Source of the DNA: Alphaproteobacteria bacterium
GTDB taxonomy: Bacteria > Pseudomonadota > Alphaproteobacteria > UBA7985 > JAUIBT01
Length of the DNA stretch: 63,879 bases
NCBI GenBank assembly: GCA_030428565.1
Contig: JAUIDR010000015.1
Location: forward strand, 1-63,879
Reading direction: 5' to 3'
Shown: piece by piece, positions 20,770 to 27,148 of the stretch
How the letters are laid out: each line of letters starts with the position of its first letter
How positions within the stretch are numbered: the stretch's first letter is position 1
The notes under the pieces: model-generated
Told to the model about the DNA's origin: nothing
The model's input: only the letters and a program-made list of their open reading frames with translations
Databases searched by the model: none
Made by a program: the position numbers and the translations under genes

Positions 20770-20828
20770 TGCCCCTGAGCGCTAGAATCGCGCTCAGCCA
20801 AACACGATCCCGTCTGCCCTCAGGGGCA
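20770..20828 (-). promoter_or_regulatory. leuA leader, mutually exclusive RNA structures
   Basis: In the minus-strand transcript the segment at 20819-20828, which overlaps the end of the leader ORF including its stop, is perfectly complementary over 10 bases to 20770-20779. Bases 20776-20779 of that second segment also form part of a local hairpin (20776-20782 with 20790-20796, TGAGCGC/GCGCTCA, 7-base loop). Both pairings cannot exist at once. Ribosome position at the leader's end should decide between them. No U-run directly follows, so termination may be Rho-dependent, or translation of leuA may be the regulated step; a further GGCCC/GGGCC hairpin lies just before the leuA start. Confidence 0.65.
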
Positions 20829-20876
20829 AAATAGGCCTAGGTTTAGAACCAGCAGGAGGCGTGCGGCTTTGATCAT
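20820..20876 (-). CDS. leuL: leuA leader peptide (attenuator)
   Basis: An 18-codon ORF encodes MIKAARLLLVLNLGLFCP, six of 18 residues Leu, using CTC, CTG and CTA codons. It lies about 155 bases upstream of leuA on the same strand. An in-frame stop lies three codons before its ATG, so it is a discrete ORF. There is no Shine-Dalgarno, but the A of the ATG falls seven bases after a -10 element, as expected for a leaderless transcript; leaderless attenuator peptides such as trpL are known in alphaproteobacteria. Its last codons overlap one arm of the alternative RNA structure. Assignment rests on composition, position and structure, not homology. Confidence 0.7.
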   Translation of the reverse strand: MIKAARLLLVLNLGLFCP

Positions 20877-20906
20877 GCAAAAAGGCTAGCGGCTCGCTGA
20901 GCCGCT
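20877..20906 (-). terminator. hairpin with T-run after the EamA gene, overlapping the leuA promoter
   Basis: AGCGGCTC/GAGCCGCT (20888-20895 and 20899-20906, loop of three) followed on the minus strand by AGCCTTTTTG. It lies about 120 bases after the EamA stop and would insulate leuA from read-through, though the stem-to-T distance is not ideal. Confidence 0.5.
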
Positions 20907-20911
20907 GCCAA
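20883..20911 (-). promoter_or_regulatory. promoter of leuL-leuA
   Basis: On the minus strand TTGGCA (20906-20911), exactly 17 bases, then TAGCCT (20883-20888). Predicted +1 is the A of the leader-peptide ATG at 20876. The spacer is filled by an 8-base-arm inverted repeat (20888-20906), which could be an operator. Confidence 0.5.
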
Positions 20912-20991
20912 GGAAAAATTGCGCGCTTGGGAAATTTTGTTAGCCCCTTCCTCGCCGCGATAGCGCATCGCGGACTAACAATTGGCCGATA

Positions 20992-21027
20992 GACCAGGTG
21001 CTAGATCAGATGCTAGACGGGGCGCTA
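20992..21027. repeat. imperfect 12-bp tandem repeat at the EamA-gene stop
   Basis: Three 12-base units, GACCAGGTGCTA, GATCAGATGCTA and GACGGGGCGCTA, at 20992-21003, 21004-21015 and 21016-21027. Each ends in CTA, the complement of a TAG stop; the third CTA is the actual stop of the minus-strand gene. Confidence 0.75.
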
Positions 21028-22020
21028 AACCGGGCGACGGCGCACCCATGCATGAACACGCCCGCGGTTGCGAATGGCTGGCAACTTGGCCTCGCGTAAG
21101 GCGATATACAGCCCCGAAGCGCAGATCAAGGCGATGCCAGCCCAACCAAGAGCATTGGGCATGGTGCCAAAGACCAACAGGCCGAACAGGCTCGCCCAAA
21201 TAATCGTGGTATAGTCCATGGGCGCAACGAGGGACGCTGGAGCGAGCGAGTAGGCTTGCGTCAACAGGTATTGCGCCAAGGCTCCGCCGACAGCAAAGCC
21301 AGCCAACAAAAGCCATGCTTCAAGGTCCGGCCAGCGCCAGACCCAAAATTGAATCGGACCGGTCAAAATCAAAAAAGCGAACTGAGTATACCAGAAGGTC
21401 GTGATTCCCCGATCGGTCGCGCCAGCCTTGCGGGTCAAAACGTTAGAGAGGGCGTAGAGCATCATCGATACCAGCGCGATGCCGGTATAGGCCGACACAC
21501 ATTGCGCGCCCGGTTGTGCCACCATCGCTACGCCGACAAAGCCCAAAGCCACTGCGGCGCCGCGATGCCAGCCAATTTTCTCGCCCAGCAAGGGCACGAC
21601 CAGGATCGTCACCGCGATGGGCGCGGAATAGACGATGGCCACGGCGTCGGCCAAAGGCATCGCCGAATAAGCAAAGATGGCGATCAGCATGGAAACCGAG
21701 CCCGCTGCCGCGCGCCCGACCTGCACCATGGGCTGAACAGTTCGCAAGGTCTGCCAACCGCCCCTAGACCGCGCCAACAGCACACCCAAACCCAGCCCTG
21801 CCAGACAACGCAGCAGCAAAATTTGCGTGGGATGATAGTCGTCCGCCAGCAGCTTTGAGACCGTCTCGAGCATGGCATAACAGAGCATGGCGGCGGCGGC
21901 GCACAGAACCCCGATTAACACGGCTGACTGGCTGGCATTGATGCCAGGCTGGGGCAGCTTGACCGTCTCCAGTTGGATCGACGGCTCGGGCGGTGTGGGC
22001 AAAGGCAAAGACGTGGTCAT
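21025..22020 (-). CDS. EamA/DMT-family transporter
   Basis: A 331-residue inner-membrane protein with about ten membrane helices arranged as two EamA domains (AMLCYAMLETVSKLLADD and LALVSMMLYALSNVLTRK-type repeats). Members export metabolites or amino acids; the substrate here is unknown. The N-terminal 30 residues are Pro-rich and cytoplasmic, the C-terminus strongly basic. ATG at 22020 is preferred over a GTG three codons upstream because AGG lies eight bases before it. The stop lies inside a 12-base tandem repeat. leuA is downstream on the same strand but probably insulated. Confidence 0.88.
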   Translation of the reverse strand: MTTSLPLPTPPEPSIQLETVKLPQPGINASQSAVLIGVLCAAAAMLCYAMLETVSKLLADDYHPTQILLLRCLAGLGLGVLLARSRGGWQTLRTVQPMVQVGRAAAGSVSMLIAIFAYSAMPLADAVAIVYSAPIAVTILVVPLLGEKIGWHRGAAVALGFVGVAMVAQPGAQCVSAYTGIALVSMMLYALSNVLTRKAGATDRGITTFWYTQFAFLILTGPIQFWVWRWPDLEAWLLLAGFAVGGALAQYLLTQAYSLAPASLVAPMDYTTIIWASLFGLLVFGTMPNALGWAGIALICASGLYIALREAKLPAIRNRGRVHAWVRRRPV

Positions 22021-22174
22021 GGCGCGCACCTAGGCAAAGCTGCGATCCGCCCACCAACGTCGGATCGCGTGTTGGCCCAGCTAACCTCAGCCAGGTGATA
22101 CAACCCGCTCAATCGCGTCTACTGCGCCGCTTTTAGGCGGGTTTGCCCAAAAAAACTCACCGCGAAATATGTTG

Positions 22175-22190
22175 GTTACGGCCTCGTTAC
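22175..22190 (+). promoter_or_regulatory. GTTAC direct repeat, possible response-regulator site
   Basis: GTTAC at 22175-22179 and 22186-22190 are spaced 11 bases start to start, one helical turn, as in OmpR/CpxR-type half-sites. A third GTTAC lies at 22228-22232. The site is in the 301-base divergent interval between the EamA gene (start 22020) and the Spy-like gene (start 22322). The rest of this interval shows only an AACCCGC/GCGGGTT inverted repeat near 22103-22142. Confidence 0.35.
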
Positions 22191-22321
22191 AAATGTTTCC
22201 AATTTCCCGGCCTGCCGACATGTCCGCGTTACACGACAGGCGCAAGTTCATAAGCGTTCCCAGAGCACAACCGCTCAAAACAAACCGCTCAACGCAACCC
22301 CTTCTTACGAGGATCTCTGTC

Positions 22322-22891
22322 ATGAAAAAAGTAACGCTTATTGCACTCGCAGGCCTGGTCGGCGTTTCAGCCCTCGGCACTTTTGCCGTCGCCCAAAACG
22401 CGCCCTTCCAGAACCAAAGCCAAAGCTTTGGTGCCTTTGATCAGACCCAGTTCGCTGATGCCTCTGGCAATCGCGGGCACGGCTTCAATCGCCAAGGCCC
22501 AGGCAAGGGCCACGGCCCACGCTTTTGCAACGCGCAATTCGAAGAGCGCATGGAAGAGCGCCAAGATGCTGTCGATAATTTCGTATCTAGCTACTTAGGC
22601 CTCAACGCCCAACAGCAGGCGCTGTATGCGGCGGTCGATCAGGCCAAGGAGAGTGTTGAAGACCAACAAGAAGCCGTTTGCGAACAGATCAGCCAAGGAC
22701 AGCGCCCTGATCGCCAAGCCATGCAGGGCCTGCACGAGCCGGTCAAGCAAGCCATGGATGCTTTTGTCGCAAGCTTGAGCGACGATCAAAAACAGGCCTT
22801 CAGCCTCGTCGCGCCAAAGCCCATGGGTGGCCCTGGCGGTCACGGCGGCCCCGGCGGTCATGGCGGCAAGCGCGGTAGCTTCAACAACTAG
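22322..22891 (+). CDS. Spy/CpxP-like periplasmic protein, Gly/His-rich tail
   Basis: A 189-residue exported protein. The signal peptide (MKKVTLIALAGLVGVSALGT) probably ends at AVA-QN around residue 24. The middle is helical and charged (EERMEERQD, LGLNAQQQALYAAVDQA); LSDDQKQAF resembles the LTxxQ motif of the Spy/CpxP chaperone family. The tail is a GGPGGH repeat ending KRGSFNN, which could bind metal. GAGGA lies nine bases upstream of the ATG. Family membership is inferred from layout and the LTxxQ-like motif. A terminator follows, so it is probably monocistronic and stress-regulated. Confidence 0.7.
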   Translation: MKKVTLIALAGLVGVSALGTFAVAQNAPFQNQSQSFGAFDQTQFADASGNRGHGFNRQGPGKGHGPRFCNAQFEERMEERQDAVDNFVSSYLGLNAQQQALYAAVDQAKESVEDQQEAVCEQISQGQRPDRQAMQGLHEPVKQAMDAFVASLSDDQKQAFSLVAPKPMGGPGGHGGPGGHGGKRGSFNN

Positions 22892-22908
22892 AGCCAAGCT
22901 TCCCCTAA

Positions 22909-22940
22909 GGGCGCGACTTCCCGCTCGCGCCCCCCTTTTC
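22909..22940 (+). terminator. rho-independent terminator after the Spy-like gene
   Basis: GGGCGCGA (22909-22916) pairs with TCGCGCCC (22925-22932), followed by CCCTTTTC, 18 bases after the stop codon. Confidence 0.75.
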
Positions 22941-23038
22941 CCTGAGGCCTTTGCCAGGTTCGCACACGTGGGCCTGGCACTTTTTTTCGAGCCGCGGTTT
23001 CGAACGCCGATATGGCTAAGGTACTAAGTGCCCAAGTA

Positions 23039-23521
23039 TTAGGTGCCTGAATAATGGCGGGTCAGCCAAAGCGCCGACAGCGCGGGCTTGTCATGGCCTT
23101 CAATCTCGACTTCCACCCGCCAGGTCGCGGTGAACTCTTGCGGCTTGCGCTCCTCAAAGGCTTCCAAGTGGAAATGTCCGCGAATGGCCGTCCCGCTGGG
23201 CACGGGGGCCAAAAAACGCAACTTGTCAAAACCATAGTTGATGACCAGCCCCATACCGACGAGCTGCGGCAATGCTTTTTCCATCATCCAAACCAAGCGC
23301 GAAACGGTCAAGAACCCATGCGCGATGGTGCCTGCAAAGCCCGCCCGCGCGCGCGCTTCCTCGGCGTTCACATGCACGAATTGATGGTCGCCCGTAGCGT
23401 CTGCGAAATCATTAATGCAGGCCTGCGTGACCTTGTACCAGTCCGACACACCGACTTCCTGCCCGACGTATCCGGCTAGGTCTTCCAGGCGGCTCAAGGT
23501 CAATTTCGAGTCTTGGCTCAT
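23039..23521 (-). CDS. MaoC-like (R)-specific enoyl-CoA hydratase
   Basis: A 160-residue single hot-dog protein. The hydratase-2 catalytic pair is visible in TGDHQFVH: Asp45 and His50. IAHGFLTVSRLV forms the following conserved helix. Members hydrate trans-2-enoyl-CoA to (R)-3-hydroxyacyl-CoA. AGGAGG lies seven bases before the ATG and overlaps the stop of the upstream SDR gene (11-base gap), so the two form an operon. Adjacent reductase and hydratase suggest fatty-acid or polyhydroxyalkanoate-type metabolism. Two diverged 15-base units, each carrying a stop complement, flank the stop codon. Confidence 0.9.
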   Translation of the reverse strand: MSQDSKLTLSRLEDLAGYVGQEVGVSDWYKVTQACINDFADATGDHQFVHVNAEEARARAGFAGTIAHGFLTVSRLVWMMEKALPQLVGMGLVINYGFDKLRFLAPVPSGTAIRGHFHLEAFEERKPQEFTATWRVEVEIEGHDKPALSALWLTRHYSGT

Positions 23522-23532
23522 CGTATCGCCTC

Positions 23533-24396
23533 CTATGACGTGCGTTTTTCGAGCGCCTGCTTGGCTTCATCGAACAGCGGTGGACCAGTCATGACATTTA
23601 TGCCGCCACTGAGCGGTAAGACCGCCCCCGTGACATAGGCGCCTGCCCGACTACAAAGATAGATAACAGCGCCGGCCATGTCCTCTGCTGCACCGATCCG
23701 CCCTAAAGGCACTCCTGCGCCAACGATATCTTGGCCTTCCTGGTCAGCGGTCACAAAGGCGGTCATTTTGGAGGCAAAGGGTCCGGGAGCCAAGGCATTG
23801 ACCGTGATATTTTGGTCGGCCAACTCTTTGCCAAGAATTTTGGTCAGATGAACAACGGCGGCCTTGGAAGCCGCATAAGAATAGCTGCCGTCACCCATGG
23901 CTTGCTCGCCCATGACGGACGCCAAGTTGACAACACGTGCTGGATCACCCGCTGTGCCGCGGCGGCGCAGCTCGGGCAGAAGAGCCTGGGTCAGGGAAAA
24001 TAGTCCTGCCACGTTGAGGTTCATAACTTTGTCCCAAGCCTCGAACGGGAAGTCGCCCAGCGGCGCGCCCCAAGCTCGGCCAGCGTTATTTATCAATAGA
24101 TCAATGCCATCAGGGCAGCGCTGGCGCAGCGCTTCAACAAGCGCAGCAACGCCCGCCTCGTTGGCCACATCCCCGCCAAAGCCTTCGACGCGACCAGCGT
24201 GGCCTTGTTGGTTGATCTCTGCGGCGGCCTGCGCGCAAGCTTCGGCCTTACGCGAAGCAATCAGCACCCGCGCGCCCGCCGACGCCAGCCCCTCAGCAAT
24301 CATGCGTCCAATGCCCGTCGCACCGCCGGTGACCAGGGCCACCTTACCTTCTAGGCTAAACAGCGCTTCTAGAGCGTCAGATATGGGGGTGGTCAT
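23533..24396 (-). CDS. short-chain dehydrogenase/reductase, 3-oxoacyl reductase type
   Basis: A 287-residue classical SDR. The cofactor loop TGGATGIG, the NNAG motif (LLINNAGRAWG), the catalytic Ser in VNLASVMG and YAASK give the Ser-Tyr-Lys triad. The C-terminal PLSGGINVM is typical of the FabG-like group. The start at 24396 was chosen because AGGAG lies eight bases upstream; the longer frame adds unrelated sequence. It is the first gene of a pair with the MaoC hydratase; the likely substrate is a 3-oxoacyl-CoA or -ACP, but this is inference. Confidence 0.9.
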   Translation of the reverse strand: MTTPISDALEALFSLEGKVALVTGGATGIGRMIAEGLASAGARVLIASRKAEACAQAAAEINQQGHAGRVEGFGGDVANEAGVAALVEALRQRCPDGIDLLINNAGRAWGAPLGDFPFEAWDKVMNLNVAGLFSLTQALLPELRRRGTAGDPARVVNLASVMGEQAMGDGSYSYAASKAAVVHLTKILGKELADQNITVNALAPGPFASKMTAFVTADQEGQDIVGAGVPLGRIGAAEDMAGAVIYLCSRAGAYVTGAVLPLSGGINVMTGPPLFDEAKQALEKRTS

Positions 24397-24598
24397 GCCG
24401 AAAGCTCCTGGCGCTAGTGGTCTTGCAACCCGTATGCTAGCGCTGCAATCGACCGCTCGCAACACGCCGACTGGCCGCAGCACAAGCCGATCGCGCCCAG
24501 CGGCGAAGAACGCAAACTTTGGTAAGGCACAGCCGTTAGCGCGCGCAAGCCAAAGCACCGGCACCGTACATGTCTTTGAATTTCAAGGAGATAATTTC

Positions 24599-24675
24599 TG
24601 GTCGGGGCGAAAGGATTCGAACCTCCGACATCCTGCTCCCAAAGCAGGCGCTCTACCAGGCTGAGCTACGCCCCG
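24599..24675 (-). tRNA. tRNA-Pro (anticodon UGG)
   Basis: On the minus strand the 77-base gene starts CGGGGCG, has the D-arm TAGCTCAGCCTGGTAGAGC, an anticodon loop TTTGGGA (UGG), a T-arm GGTTCGAATCC and a closing acceptor with encoded CCA. No integrase gene or duplicated 3' end is seen nearby. Confidence 0.97.
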
Positions 24676-24687
24676 ATCCAGGCGGCT

Positions 24688-24716
24688 TGGATAGCTCCAA
24701 CCTGCACGCGATGCAA
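24688..24716 (-). promoter_or_regulatory. promoter of tRNA-Pro
   Basis: On the minus strand TTGCAT (24711-24716), a 17-base spacer and TATCCA (24688-24693), ending 12 bases before the tRNA 5' end. It resembles the tRNA-Leu promoter in spacing and -35 sequence. Confidence 0.55.
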
Positions 24717-24952
24717 GCCCTATCGGCAGGTTGCCCGTACTTTTTCAAATACTGCGCTTATCCGGTGAGCAAGTTGGGCCGATCCCCGCTCTAACTGCGA
24801 CCAGATGCGCTAACCGCAAGGGCTATCTCCGCCAGGGTCTGCGGTGTAGCGTGTCAAAGGTGGGTGGCGATACAGCGAGTGCCCGGTTGATCGCGGCGGT
24901 TTGGGGCTCAAGCGGCCCCGCTGGCGGCCTGGCCACGGCAGGAGAGCAGCGC

Positions 24953-26152
24953 ATGCAAGACTACGACATTCTTATCGCGGGCGCGGGCCAAGCGGGCAGC
25001 CTTGCGGCCTTGGCACTTGTGCGACAAGGCTGGCGCGTGGCGATGATTGACCCACGCCCCAACTTCAACGCCGACGCTATCATCGACCACGGCCGCACCG
25101 CCGCCATTATGGCCGACGGCTTGGCTTTTCTAGAGCGCCACGATCTGTTGGCTGCGATCCAAGACCGCTGCGCCCCGCTTTGGAAAATGCGCCTGATCGA
25201 CGGTATTGGCGCGCGCCGCGGACGACCCGACATCATCACCTTTGACGCCCGAGAGATCGGCGATCAGCCCTTTGCCCTCAACATTCCGAATGCGCCTTTA
25301 CTGGCACAGACCTTTGAGGCCCTCGCCAGCCAGGAGAATCTTACCGCTTTTCCCGGCCGCAAACTGGTGTCAGCGCGCAATGAACAAACGGAAGCGATTG
25401 TTGAGCTGGATGACGGCCAGATTTTGCGCGGCCGCCTTTTGATCGGTGCGGACGGCAAGGGCTCTTTCGTGCGCCAAGCGCTGGGCTTTGCCACCCACAA
25501 ACGGCCAAGCGAGCGCCTCACCTTCACGCTCGCCGTTACCCACAGTCTGCCGCACGATTTCGTTTCCACCGAATTCCACTACGACGACGGGCCGCTCACC
25601 TTTGTCCCCATGCCGGGCCAGGAATCGGCGGTGGTCTGGAGCCACAACCCTGCGCGCGCCCAAGAGCTGCAAGAGGCCAGCCCCGAGGCTTTTTTGAACG
25701 CTCTGCAGCACGCTTCGCACGGCATTTTGGGACGCCTTGAGATATCCCTGGAACCCGCCGCGGTGGCTCAAGAGCCCGTTTTGACCCGCGCCTACGTCAA
25801 GGGACGTTGTGCTTTGATGGCAGAGGCCGCGCACGCCTTACCCCCCATCGGCGCGCAGGGCCTCAATCTTTCTATCGGTGATGTCGATGCCCTGGCGGAC
25901 TCGCTGCAAGGTCAATTCGATCCCGGCGATGAACGGGCGCTGGCGCAATACCAACGCCGCCGCCTGCCCGACGCCCGCTTTCGCTTCTACGGAACGAACG
26001 CGCTCGATCTTGTCACCACCTCGCACAAAGCGCCGGTACGCAAGCTCCAGCAAATTGGCTTGCAAACCCTCAGAAGCAGTGCCACGCTCCGCCAGTTGGC
26101 GATGCGGGTCGGTTCAACCCCACTGCGCCTTCCTTCTATTTTCATGACATAG
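24953..26152 (+). CDS. FAD-dependent monooxygenase, UbiH/UbiF/COQ6 family
   Basis: A 399-residue flavoprotein hydroxylase, probably acting on a ubiquinone precursor ring. The FAD-binding GAGQAG is at about residues 10-15 after a short beta strand; LLIGADGKGS is the DG motif; AEAAHALPPIGAQGLN is the second FAD motif, with Glu where many families have Asp, a variant common in UbiH-like proteins. AGGAG lies eight bases before the ATG at 24953; a longer frame reaching 24731 lacks similarity. Which ring position it hydroxylates cannot be read from sequence. The 277 bases upstream hold only the tRNA-Pro promoter. Confidence 0.88.
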   Translation: MQDYDILIAGAGQAGSLAALALVRQGWRVAMIDPRPNFNADAIIDHGRTAAIMADGLAFLERHDLLAAIQDRCAPLWKMRLIDGIGARRGRPDIITFDAREIGDQPFALNIPNAPLLAQTFEALASQENLTAFPGRKLVSARNEQTEAIVELDDGQILRGRLLIGADGKGSFVRQALGFATHKRPSERLTFTLAVTHSLPHDFVSTEFHYDDGPLTFVPMPGQESAVVWSHNPARAQELQEASPEAFLNALQHASHGILGRLEISLEPAAVAQEPVLTRAYVKGRCALMAEAAHALPPIGAQGLNLSIGDVDALADSLQGQFDPGDERALAQYQRRRLPDARFRFYGTNALDLVTTSHKAPVRKLQQIGLQTLRSSATLRQLAMRVGSTPLRLPSIFMT

Positions 26153-26204
26153 CAGCATTGCGCCAGGCCAAGCGACCTGCGGGCGCGCCGCATGTCGTCT
26201 TGGG

Positions 26205-27110
26205 GTGACCGTCTTGGAAATCATTGGACTTTTGGCAGCGCTGGGTACCGCCCTGGCTTGGGCGACCTCCTCACTGGTATCGACGGATCCAGCGCGCGCC
26301 TTGGGCAGTTTGGCCTTCAATCGTATACGTCAACTCTCGGTCTTCGTTGTGTTGGCCGCCTTGGTGACCGTTTTGGGTCGTTGGCAGGGATTCGCCACCC
26401 AAGACGCACTTATCATGGTGGCGTCGGGATTGGTGGGGATCTTCCTGGGCGACACCGCGCTGTTCGCCACGCTCGCCCGGCTGGGCCCGCGCCGTACGCA
26501 GCTCGTCTTTTCCTCGCACGCCCCCATTACCGTGCTGCTGGGCGTGTTGTTCCTGGGCGAACGCCTGTCGATTTATACCGGCATCGGCTCTTTGATGGTG
26601 GTGATTGGCATTTGGATCGCCATTGTCTATGGCAAGCGCCGTGCTCAGCTTCATACTTGGGAACAAGTTCGCGGCCCGCTCTGGGTCGGGGTAGCCTTTG
26701 GGCTCTTGGCCGCTTGCGGTCAAGCCACGGGCGTTCTGATCGCTAAACCGCTGATGAACGCTGGCGTTGACCCCATGGCGGCGGCGGCCCTGCGCGTGGG
26801 AGCGGCGGGGTTTTGTTTGGCCGCCATTCGGGCGTGGCCGCTGCGCATCGGCCTTGCCAAGACGCCCTACACCCCGCGCCTTCTTAGTCTAGCGGTACTG
26901 TCAGGCTTCCTGGGCATGGGGCTTGGCATGAGCCTTTATATGATCGGCCTGGCGCATACCTCGGCGGGCAACGTCGCCATTCTATCGTCCACCGTGCCCG
27001 TCCTGACCTTGCCGCTCATGTGGATCACCACCCGCGAGCGTCCGGCGCTCATGGCTTTTGTCGGGGCCTTCTGCGCTTTTTGTGGCACTGCCATCATTAT
27101 TCTTGGCTAG
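26205..27110 (+). CDS. EamA/DMT-family transporter
   Basis: A 301-residue inner-membrane protein with about ten hydrophobic helices and two EamA repeats (LGTALAWATSSL at the start; LRVGAAGFCLAAIRAWPLR; a final helix LMAFVGAFCAFCGTAIII). The substrate is unknown. The start is a GTG at 26205 without a good ribosome-binding site; a TTG three codons later is an alternative. It lies 52 bases after the UbiH-type gene on the same strand and is convergent with comEC 38 bases downstream. Confidence 0.85.
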   Translation: MTVLEIIGLLAALGTALAWATSSLVSTDPARALGSLAFNRIRQLSVFVVLAALVTVLGRWQGFATQDALIMVASGLVGIFLGDTALFATLARLGPRRTQLVFSSHAPITVLLGVLFLGERLSIYTGIGSLMVVIGIWIAIVYGKRRAQLHTWEQVRGPLWVGVAFGLLAACGQATGVLIAKPLMNAGVDPMAAAALRVGAAGFCLAAIRAWPLRIGLAKTPYTPRLLSLAVLSGFLGMGLGMSLYMIGLAHTSAGNVAILSSTVPVLTLPLMWITTRERPALMAFVGAFCAFCGTAIIILG

Positions 27111-27148
27111 TTTTCGGGCTAACCGCAGCACTTTTTATTGCGCCCGCT

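Noticed and set aside
24599-24675. tRNA-Pro and tRNA-Leu as integration sites of a mobile element
   Set aside because: No integrase, no duplicated tRNA 3' end and no phage or conjugation gene lies near either tRNA.
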